From assembly GCA_949358305.1 (NCBI GenBank), contig OX442314.1, forward strand, positions 6,887,087 to 6,947,086: DNA of 60,000 nucleotides. Reading direction: 5' to 3'. Within the stretch, counting starts at the first letter, position 1. Every line of letters starts with the position of its first letter. A program made the position numbers and the translations under genes. Below are positions 42,013 through 53,200 of the stretch, piece after piece. Under the pieces are notes generated by a model. It ran no database searches. It worked only from the letters and a program-made list of their open reading frames with translations, and was not told where the DNA came from. The stretch comes from Strigamia acuminata. Lineage: Eukaryota; Arthropoda; Chilopoda; Geophilomorpha; Linotaeniidae.

Positions 42013-42833
42013 TGTCGCGTCCTACTTGGTATAGGTTTAAATAGCGCTAACGTGTAATACTTTACCTGTGATCAATTATGCAAATACCCAAATGAATACC
42101 AAATGTATGTAAATAAACAGGTAATTTATTCACCAGGCTTTATGCCTTTAAAATACACTCAGTAATAATTCTAGAGTCGACGTGGTCAGCGTCGAACAAA
42201 GGATTTCTCAAGATGGCGTCGTCGATTCCGCGTGGTCGGCGGAACAAAGGCGGCGTCTCGAGTTGTCGTTAATTCGTCACGGATTCGTCTTCACGGACGC
42301 GGTGGAATGCTCTCTCGAGTCTTCTATCCGTGCCTGTTGTCTAGGGTTTGGTTTAGCGTCGCAGAGGCCTCGTCTAGGAACTTTGGGGTTCCCTACAAAG
42401 CACTCGGACACTTACTTCGGCGAATAATCGTCTGGGCGATTATTCTGGGTGATTTCACAAGGGCTATTCTCGTGCTTTCGCAGGAATAGCTCGCAAGTGA
42501 CTTCGTGAGAGTTACAGTTTGCACTTTACTCAGCGATCCTCGATCAATCCTAACTTGTAGTTGAAGTTGGCCTGACGGTGAGGTAGTTGCTGTGTTCTTG
42601 GTGTCGTTTGTGTAAGTTCTGATTTTAGGCGGGAAACACAGCCTTTTATGCAGTGGGGTGAAGGGCCGGCGATCAACCAATGGGGGCTGACCACCAGCCG
42701 CTTCCTCCCCCTCGGGGCACACACCTGCCATGGGGAGGTGGAGCCAACTCGGGGGGGAACGACTCTTTAATCATAGTGACTCATAGGACAAGTATCCGCC
42801 CTGGGGGGACACTTATCCAACTGGGTCACCACA
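42013..42833 (-). repeat. Gypsy 5' LTR
   Basis: 821 bp, near-identical to 29965-30785. Followed by the second ACCA target duplication. Confidence 0.92.
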
Positions 42834-43050
42834 ACCACCATTTGGAAGGACCTGACAGTTGATTACTCACGTCGACTGCCATTAAACCTACTTTAATACA
42901 AGTTAATGTGGGATGGTAAACCTTGTTGGGATGAGAGGGAAAAATTGCAGTGGAAGATGCTTAAAAATGATGTCTTGTTGTTCATTTGATGTCAAAAAGT
43001 GAGAAAATGGACACTGGAGATGTTTACTCTCTAAAATGCCTCATTCATAA

Positions 43051-43272
43051 GGGGCCGTCCATAAATTACGTAACGCTGATTTTTCGTTTTTTAGATTTTT
43101 TAGATTTTTAAATTCACAGTAATAATAAATTGAAACAATAAAAATAAAATTTTCACTTTTTGTTACGTAACATTATTAAGAACCCCCTCCTCGTCGTAAC
43201 AAACCTTAACAAAATTTGAAACCCCTTCCCCGTCCCCCACCTCCAGGCGTTACGTAATTTATGGACGGCCCC
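43051..43272. mobile_element. 222-bp MITE, TAA target duplication
   Basis: The left end GGGGCCGTCCATAAATTACG and the right end are inverted copies of about 26 bp, flanked by TAA at 43048-43050 and 43273-43275. A 3-bp TAA duplication fits PIF/Harbinger-type mobilisation (inference). Confidence 0.85.
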
Positions 43273-43275
43273 TAA

Positions 43276-44040
43276 CCTTGAAATAACATCTAGTTGAAAT
43301 TGTATTATTTTGCGCTCTAAATTGCGCAAATTTGAAATATCCAAGTGAGTAAGGTTGATAAATAACAGTCAAACTTATCTAGAAAATAAATAAACTCTAA
43401 TTAGAACTAAAAACAAACCATACATTACATGAAATCCTTCTTAGCAAGGAGGCAGCCATCTTGCTGCTTGGCAAAACAAAGAAAAGTGCATAATAACCAC
43501 TCTAGTGGCAGAACAAGAAAACAATAATACACGTATTGCCACCTGTTGGCTAAACACAGCAAAATACCTTTACAAAGGATATAAAATTAACTAACATGGT
43601 AAATTGAAATAAATACAAATACAACACACAATGAGACATGCTCAAGCAAAGTATGGGCACTTATGGCTTAATTTCCTCCCCTCAATGGTTGAGTGATTCA
43701 AATCTTCGTAAGGTGTATTAATCCGTATTATCCACTTAACACACATACTCTGTATTCTTAGCTTATCTCAGTTAGGTTGTTGTTAGGTTTAGCAATGTCT
43801 TGTATCTTTATCTCAAGTGGGTAATATTGTATAAATATTATCCGCAAAGATAGAATCGTAACAAATATTAAACACATGACACACACACATAATTATTATC
43901 CACTATACGGTACTGGAATCTTATTTGCATCGACAAATCTCGAGTCCTGAAGTGAATTGAAACAAATACTCTTTATTTCTGCGAATGTTGCAAAATCCAC
44001 AAACTAAAATGGAATAAAGACTTAAATCTAAGTCCTGGTC
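43276..44040. other. intergenic between genes 4 and 5, no gene
   Basis: AT-rich. The part from about 43868 matches 56762-56890 before gene 6 (AATTATTATCCACTA, CTTAAATCTAAGTCCTGGTC), marking shared upstream DNA. No ORF of interest. Confidence 0.5.
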
Positions 44041-44228
44041 ATGTATATTTAAATATATATGACCAGTTACAACTTATCTTAGTGTACGTACATGCCTTTC
44101 TGCAAGTACAAATGACCTTACTTAATTTAAAATTAATGGCTTTATAGATTCTTAAGCCTTTTGTTCAGTCAACCGTTATTGGCTATAAAACAACCGGAAA
44201 ATTAACAAGCATCCAGTATCCTAACAAA
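44041..44228 (+). promoter_or_regulatory. promoter of defensin-like gene 5
   Basis: Conserved block with GTTATTGGCTATAAAACAAC; TATAAA at 44184-44189, 40 bp before the ATG. Confidence 0.65.
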
Positions 44229-47200
44229 ATGAAGTGTATAATCATCCTGTTCAGTCTTGTCTCTGTTGGTAAATTAAAAAAAATACTTTTTTGGCTCAAA
44301 AAAATCATTTTTAGGCCAAAAAAATTCATTTTAATTTGTTGTTTTATAAGAAAACATTCTTCTTTTGCTGCAATTTTTTTTTATCAAATCTATTTTTCCA
44401 AACAGTAAAGCCGGACTTATTTTGTGTGTTTAGAACATGTGAACTTCAATGCAGAATATTTGTAAATAAAATTGGAGTTTGTAATTACGGAATCTGTTCT
44501 TGCATAGGTAAGGAGTAAAAACTAAGAATTTCTATAAAATCTGGATTATGACATATCCTACATTAACCATGTTTTCATGTACCCAGTTATCTGGATAAAT
44601 AAAAATGAGAATTTTACTTTTCTGGAAACAACTTGGTACCGAAAATGACTTTAAATAAAATAGATCGACAACTATTTTGTTGTTACAAATAATCAAAATG
44701 CATTATGAGTAATTCACATGTGGCGTCATGTTTACCAGAAAACTAGGGAGATGTAAACCGCAGACGGTTATCCGGATAAATAAAATCCGGATTTTTAACT
44801 TAGGAAACTGAGTACATGTAAACATGGTAATAGCCACCTCAGTTAGCTGTTTATACATATGTATATAAATTTTTATTATTTCTTATAACTACAAAATAGA
44901 CATGGCCCGACAATTACTACCGCAATTACCACCACGACCGCCTCCAGCACCAGGTGGAGTGTAATTTTAAGATAGTTATTAGAAACTTGAACACGGATGC
45001 ATGTCCATATTATCCTTGGTACATGGTCTAATCCATATGCTAATTTTTTTTCCAAGCAGTGAAGCCAGACAGGAATTGTAAAGTGGGTCCACAACCATGT
45101 GACCAATACTGCAAAATAAGATTTGGTGCAGACACAATTGGAAATTGCATGATTCAGGGATGTGTTTGCATGAGTAAGGAGTAGAAATTAAGAATTTTTA
45201 TAAAATCTGGATAATTTGCGACAATCAATTCCTTTTCATACTATCGGGGGTGTTGCTAAAAGTTCCAAACTCAAAAATATGTGGGACCCCTTTACCAGAA
45301 GAGGACTTATTGCTTTTCGCAGAAGAGGGACCCCATAGCGCGATTGAGTTGTACACTTTTATACCACTCTTGCATCATCCCACTTGCATCTTTCCCATTC
45401 TTGAAGATGACGTCTGCAACTCCTCCTGTCATGGTTAATTTGTACTAAGAGTGCCATTTGAGAAACCTTGATCGGAAACCGGCGACAGCGGTCTTGGTAA
45501 TTGGGATTAATTTACATTACTGAAGCATAGGAATCAGGAGTCAAAAACTTTTGGCAAACTTGTCAAAAATTCTGGGGTTGTCACTGCTCTGCCTTTTCTT
45601 TTAAGTAATTCAGATAAAATCTGTATTAATGTATACATATGTTAATGTGAAAATAAAAGAGGCAGCACCAAGAGCACGAGCAGCAGGAGCGGGAGCGGGA
45701 GCGGGAGCAGGAGCAGGAGCAGGAAGAGGAGCAGGAGCAGGAAAAGGAGCAGGAAAAGAAGCAGGAGCAGGAAAAGGAGCAGGAGCCAAACTGCCTGTAA
45801 AGCCAGCACCAAAAACAACTACAACTACCACTACCACTACCACTACAGAGAAACCTACAGAACCGCCTACAGAACCGCCTACAGAACCGCCTCCCGCACC
45901 AACTTCACAGCCAGTTCCTGAACAGACTTCAGAGCCAAGTAAAGTGTAATATTAAGATAGCAACCGTTTGTGGTAGTAGTCTTGTGCAATGCGATTGATA
46001 TTGCAGAAGGCAACATTCTCCAGCATGAATTGTTATACTGGAAAAAATATGGCTTTAGGAATTGTAAATATTCCAAAAATTCATATTTAAATGTAAGCTT
46101 TACAGTTTTTGTAAAGTTGTTGTAAAATTGAATTGAAATTTGAAAATTAAACCGGTCAAAAGGATTACCGGTCGAAAGGATTACCGGTCGAAAGGATTAC
46201 CGGTCGAAAGGATTACCGGTCGAAAGGATTACCGGTCGAAAGGATTACCGGTCGAAAGGATTACCGGTCGAAAGGATTACCGGTCGAAAGGATTACCGGT
46301 CGAAAGGATTACCGGTCGAAAGGATTACCGGTCGAAAGGATTACCGGTCGAAAGGATTACCGGTCGAAAGGATTACCGGTCGAAAGGATTACCGGTCGAA
46401 AGGATTACCGGTCGAAAGGATTACCGGTCGAAAGGATTACCGGTCGAAAGGATTACCGGTCGAAAGGATTACCGGTCGAAAGGATTACCGGTCGAAAGGA
46501 TTACCGGTCGAAAGGATTACCGGTCGAAAGGATTACCGGTCGAAAGGATTACCGGTCGAAAGGATTACCGGCAGGGCCCTCTTAACATATTTTAGTGTCC
46601 TGGGCTAAAAATATCAGGTGCTCCTCGTCTCTTGTGATTCTCTGTCAGAGGACAGTGATCTCCAGGCACCTGGTGCCATTGGGCAGCAGCCCTTTTGCCC
46701 GACACGGTGGAATTTTTTCGACTGGATTCCTTTCGACCAGTACTATTTTCGACTGGATAAAGTTTGGCTGGATTATTTTCAACCTGACATTTTTTTACTG
46801 ATAATGTTTTTGATCAGGAATTCTGTCGACTAGGTATCCCTTTGACCAGGATTCCTCTCAATGAGGATTTCTTTCCACCAGGATTCCTCTCAACCAGGAT
46901 TTCTTTTGACCAGGATTCCTCTCAACCAGGATTTCTTTCAACCAGGATTATTTTCGACTTGGATGATTATGAATCCTGGTCGAAAATAAGAAAATAAACA
47001 TAAAAAATAAAACAAAATGATGATAAAACACTAAATAATCATAAAATCAACTACAACTAAAAAGAAAAATAAACAAAAATGATGAAAAAACCCAAATTAA
47101 ACATGCAGGTTTCCTTTCAACAAAGTCGAAAATTTTTCCGGACGAAAGGGATCCCAGTCAAGAGGAATCCTGGTAAAAAAAAATCCTGGTCGAAAATATT

Positions 47201-50200
47201 CCTGGTAAAAAAAAATCAGGTCGAATGGAATCCTGGTCGGCTACAATCCTGGTCGAAAAGAGTTCGGTTTTGCCAAAAGTAAAAATTATTCCTAGTCGAA
47301 AGGAATCCAAGTCGAAAATAATCTTCCCTCCCTTTTGCCCAACGGTTAAAGTGGCCCTGATTACTGGTCAAAAGGATCACCAATCGAAAGGATTACCAAT
47401 CAAAAAAATTACTAATCCGGTCGAAATGAATCCAGGAATCCAACATTGTCTCATCAATGAGCAGTTTATATAGTTTTTAATTTGATTTTTTGAAACAACA
47501 AAATAGCCCAAGCACAACCATTGCCGTCGCCTCCTGGACAGACTGTAGAGCCAGTTTCCGGACAGACTCCTGAGCCAGTTCCCGGACAGACTCCTGAGCC
47601 AGTTCCCGGACAGACTCTACAACCAGTTCCTGGACAAACCCTGCAGCCAGTTCTCGGACAGACTCCACAACCAGTTCCCAGACAGACTTCAAAGCCAGTT
47701 TCCGGACAGACTCCACAACCAGTTCCCGGACAGACTCCAAAGCCAGTTTCCGGACAGACTCCACAACCAGTTCCCGGACAGACTCCAAAGCCAGTTTCCG
47801 GACAGACTCCACAACCAGTTCCCGGACAGATTCCACAACCAGTTCCCGGACAGACTCCACAACCAGTTCCTGGACAGACTCCACAACCACTTCCCGGACA
47901 CACTTCTGGACCAGGTGAAGTGTAATATTAACATAGCAACAGAAAAGGAGGGAGGGAGGATTATTTGGGACAGGATAAAAGGTTGAACGGTTGAACGGGT
48001 TGAACGGGATGAACGGCAGGATAGTTCTAAAACTCGGTTCAACCTGGTTCAACCCAGTTCAACCCAGTTCAATCCATCAACGGTTGCACGAGTTGAACGG
48101 GTCTAAAACCCGGTTCAACTGGGTTGAACCACTTCAGCTGAAGTGGCTAATCAGGAAAATTCTACGTAGATAAAAAAAATCCAACAAATTCCAACAAAAA
48201 TCAAAAATATTAAAAAAAAATCCAAAAAATTCAAAAAAAAAAAAAATTGAAAAGAAATCAAAAAAATCAAAAAATCAAAAAATGGTTTAAAAAATCCAAA
48301 AAAAATTAAAAAATATCTCAAAAATTCTCAAATATTTTTTTTTTGTTTTTTTGATTTTTATTAATTAATTGATTTTTATTGATTTATTTTTAATAAATTT
48401 GATTTCATTTCTATTTGATTCTATTGTTGAAGTTGAATGATATAAACTTTTTAATAATTGATGTTCCACTGTATTATAATTAATATATTGATTGATTGAT
48501 TTATTTATTATTTATTTATTAATTGGCAGTCTTATTCTGGAAAGTTTTTACAATTTTCACATTTAAAGTAATCCCTTGATTTCAAAAAGGCCTCGGTTAC
48601 ATTGGCGCAGCATTTGTGATACCATTTCCGACATAGTACACATAACACTTGTTTTTTGTTGTGTTTCGAATCTTGGGCACACGAATTTGCTTCGCAAATT
48701 GTCCAATTTTTATCCACGTCAAAATCGGAATGCAATGTGGTGATTACATGTCTGTATTCACTTTTACCTATAGGCATTGGGTTATTGCCTAAATAGGTTA
48801 TCAAATCCTCTAATTGCAACGACCAACTTCTAACGCTCATATTCAAACTTCTGTTTAACCCACCAGAGTGCAGGTTTAATAATGCAGTTTGATGGGTTGA
48901 CCACTGCTGCTCCCCAGCTTTAATTATGGTATTAAGGATCCAATTTCTGGCCCTATTACTCATAAATTCAAATTCGCAACTTATATTTCGCAACAGCACG
49001 GATGCATAAATGCTGGTAAATACACCACAATCAAAACTATTATTCTGTTGTGGAGCATTGATACAAATTTCTGATCGCCAAGACTCACGTGTAAATGGCT
49101 CATTTGCTACTAAGTAAGAGGCTTTAGCTAATGTCATAAGATACGTGATATATTGTTTATGTGAGTCGTCATTGCCATTGCCACGTTATATTGAATTTAT
49201 AACATAAACACATTTTTCCTTAAATGCAACCAAACCCAGACACCAATGAACACCCGGTACTGTAGTAGAAGTATTAAATGGAACAATAAGAACTTCTTTT
49301 TCAAATGGTCTGCATTTGTAAAATGCCTTTAGAATTGGAGAAAGTCTCACTCCCAATCTTTTCGTATCGTGAAAACATTGCCTAAAATAAGTAGGGCACA
49401 AAACAGCAACCTCATCCAACTTTGTGGCAGAAATTTCCGCTGCGATCAAATCATCAATTACCGATCCAAATAATTCCTCACCAGGTGCCAATGATTTCAA
49501 TTCAACGGAGAAAGCAGAAAATTCAACATTTTCGGTAACAGGTTGACACCAAGGAATATCTCTCTCTCCAACGTCTCGAAAGGTTTTGTGTTTATGCATA
49601 CTGATGGGTGTAGACTGCGATGTAACCTTGGCAAACAATATACTACTACTTGGTAATGCGCTAATATTACTAATACCGGTTTCATCAACTGCATTTTCAT
49701 CAGTTTCTCCAATTTCATCAACTAATGCGTTATCACTTTCATCAGTTTTCCCAATATCATCAACTGATGCGTTATAACTTTCATCCATTTCTCCAATTTC
49801 ATCAACTGATGCGTTATCACTTTCATCCAGTTTCTCGATTTCATTAATTTTGTTCATGTCGGTATTATAATCGTAATCTTTGCGGCGAGGGCGTTTTCTT
49901 CCTGATCTACCTTCAGAACCTATAGCTCGTTTTCGCATAAGTGTTAAATTGTAATTACTGGCATCTGGTTTCTGGATTTTCGTACTTAACTCAACAGCAA
50001 TAATGTGATAGCATTTACCCCTGCTCGGACAAGTGCATTGCCACTTTTCTTTCGACGTAAGAGAAACAGTGTAAACTGTGGCATCTTTTGTGACACTTTT
50101 CACCAGAAAGCAGTTGAAAATGGAATCCAGCCTGATGTTTTCTTTTTCAACACAGAGGTTAGCCAATGCGTTTTGAGTCAATCGGAACGTGTCAGATTTT

Positions 50201-53200
50201 TCAATCTTAGGCGGGTGTCTAATTTCTCGAATAGTTTTGATAATAGTGTCTGGTGCTTGAAACGGGGGAACGCAAAGGAAAGGTGGAAGGGTTTGTTTAA
50301 ATGACTCTTTTACGTGATAGTTTCCAAGATTTTTATCTGCTCGATAGAACTCGTGAAGATAAAAGCAAGTTACATAATAAAATATAAGCACAAATGTGTC
50401 GGCTGGTAGTTCGGTCCAATTAACTTGTCTCTTCAAGACACAATTAAAACATTCAGAAATATTATTGGTTGCCCATAAATCTCTTCAAATGCTGCAAACC
50501 TATTTCGTATGAACTTTGCACTATGATTCAATATATCGGGAAATATTTTCTTTTGTACGTAGAGTTTAAATTTTTCGGACCATAATGATTCACTGTTCAT
50601 AAAATTCTCGAAAGTCTCGACAAGCAATTCATGTGAATCACACTCAAATAGTGTCTTAATATCATTTTTCAATGCTACAACATCGCCTTCATTATATTTC
50701 CGAATCCATCGTTCTACGGCCTTCAACAAATGATTGAGACAAACCAATACAGGAATTTGTGGAAAATGGTCACGAAGTACCACGGTTATTCCTTCCTCTC
50801 GATCGCAAACGAATGGGATTGTATCAATCTTATCCATACCGATTTTAGGCAAAATCGTTTTCAAAAATTGTTCGTGTGCTGTTTTAAATTTTCTTTCGTG
50901 GATCATAAACGCAACAGGAAAAATTGGGTCGCCATTTAAACGAATATCCCTTGCAATGAGTGCAGAAACGTAAAAATCACCTAGCTTAAAAGTGGTGTCA
51001 TAGGACAGACATTGAGGATATAGATTTTTGCTGCTGCTGGCCAAAATGGACTTGGTATATTCCAATGCACATGGCAAAGCACATATGACTACCAAATCGG
51101 GATATGTAACAATGGACTGAACACATTCTATCTGATAAGCCAATTCGTGTAAACCAAAAATTGAATCATTTGATAAACGTGTTTCTCTTCTCTCCTTAGC
51201 AATAATATTCTTGACTTGGGTCAAGTCTCGTGGACGATCGACCGGCATGTGCTCATTATCACCTACAGCACTCTGATTTGCAAGTTGCGATTTGTACACA
51301 GTGGATGGCACATCATGCGTGTTTCGGAACTCGTCTACCACTTTCTTCGTAACTTTCTTCTGCGAAGGAATAAACGGCCTGTCTCCTAATTTTCGATTTC
51401 CATGCTTTTCCGGACTGTAGATGGACTCATCACCTAAGTAACAAACTAAGAAATAATCGTCGGAACTAGGTTTGGTATAAACGCCTGGTCTGTTGAAAAC
51501 CCATCTCTTGAATCCAGGTAAAGAACATTTCCTTGTAGAACCATGTTTGTCTTTTATGTTGAAATAACGTTTCTCGATGAAACCTGGTTCCCCTGGACGC
51601 TGTCTCCCCATCCCTCTCGCGATCCATCTATATTGATCAAACCGAAAATCAAGTGCGTCATCCCCAAGTTGTGCTTTGTATAAATATACATCTCCTCCTT
51701 TCGGTAAAACAGGGGGAATTCGAGCAACTAAATCATTTTTGACTTTATTGTTGTACGCTGCCTCTAATATGCGAGATGCCTCAGCATCATTTAAGCCATT
51801 ATTTCTACTTATTTTTCTAAAAATTGGTACTGAGATTTCCATATTTTCAAATAAAAAATGAAAAAAGCAGCCAGACAGCTACTTCAGCACAAACTTAGTG
51901 CAGAAAATCAAATGAAAAATGGAAAAAAGCAGCCAGACAGCTACTTCAGCACAAACTTAGTGCAGAAAATCAAATGAAAAATGGATAAAAGCAGCCAGAC
52001 AGCTACTTCAGCACAAACTTAGTGCAGAAAATCAAATGAAAAATGAATAAAAGCAGCCAGACAGCTACTTCAGCACAAACTTAGTGCAGAAAATCAAATG
52101 AAAAATGGATAAAAGCAGCCAGACAGCTACTTCAGCACAAACTTAGTGCAGAAAATCAAATGAAAAATGAATAAAAGCAGCCAGACAGCTACTTCAGCAC
52201 AAACTTAGTGCAGAAAATCAAATGAAAAATGGATAAAAGCAGCCAGACAGCTACTTCAGCACAAACTTAGTGCAGAAAATCAAATGAAAAATGAATAAAA
52301 GCAGCCAGACAGCTACTTCAGCACAAACTTAGTGCAGAAAATCAAATGAAAAATGGAAAAAAGCAGCCAGACAGCTACTTCAGCACAAACTTAGTGCAGA
52401 AAATCAAATGAAAAATGAATAAAAGCAGCCAGACAGCTACTTCAGCACAAACTTAGTGCAGAAAATCAAATGAAAAATGGAAAAAAGCAGCCAGACAGCT
52501 ACTTCAGCACAAACTTAGTGCAGAAAATCAAATATAAAATTTAAATGAAAAGGAAAAGCTGCCAGACAGCAAGCTATTTATTTCTTGTACAGTAAGTACA
52601 AGGCAGCTATACTATATTTGTCTGACAATGCAAATCCAAACAACACCAAAGCCAAAGGAAAAGGAAAAGCAGCCAGACAGCAAGCTATTTATTTCTTGTA
52701 CAGTAAGTACAAGGCAGCTATACTATATTTGTCTGACAATGCAAATCCAAACAACACCAAAGTCAAAATAAAAATTGAATATACCAAAGCCAAAGGAAAG
52801 CCAGACATGCAAGCAGTGAAATGTGATTGCAGACTGCCAACAGGAAGGCATGCATTGCACCCTATATATAGTAAGACATAGGATTTTGAATCTCCAATGA
52901 AATTCAAGAATATATGAATTTCCAATGGAATCCAAGCATCCAGGAATCCTTCCAATCCTGAGCAACAGGAAATGGATACCCAGGACACATTAAGGACCCA
53001 ACCTAATAGAAAGCTTATTTTTTGCTGCAAAAAACCGTTAAATTGCCCCTATCCTAGGAGCCCCTATTCTGGGAACCCCTATCTCTGGATAAAGTTTTAC
53101 AGAAATTTTATTTGCACCAATTAGACATTCCATTAAGGCAAATTAGGATAAAATGGAAGAACATGTTTTTTTTTTGTAATTTTGTCTTAAAAAGCCAAAT

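Larger units (their letters stand above)
29961..42837 (-). mobile_element. Gypsy-like LTR retrotransposon, about 12.9 kb, 4-bp target duplication
   Basis: LTRs of 821 bp at 29965-30785 and 42013-42833 start TGTCGCGTCC and end GTCACCACA on the plus strand. ACCA flanks both sides (29961-29964, 42834-42837). I noticed two LTR differences (AGTGTCGC/AGCGTCGC and GGCAATC/GGCGATC). Coding is minus-strand, in the order gag, protease-RT-RNase H-integrase, then an extra ORF. The integrase-last order places it in Ty3/Gypsy. It hit the 3' flank of gene 4. Confidence 0.92.

Noticed and set aside
46140-46595. ORF with [16 protein letters not shown] repeats, and the similar one at 28363-28785
   Set aside because: Translation of the 16-bp intronic minisatellite; not in phase with any exon and without a splice context.
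47466-48052. Antisense ORFs over the QTPQPVP exon (CPGTGCGV..., ELVVESVR...)
   Set aside because: Shadows of the 24-nt coding repeat; the plus-strand exon has acceptor, donor and homologues.
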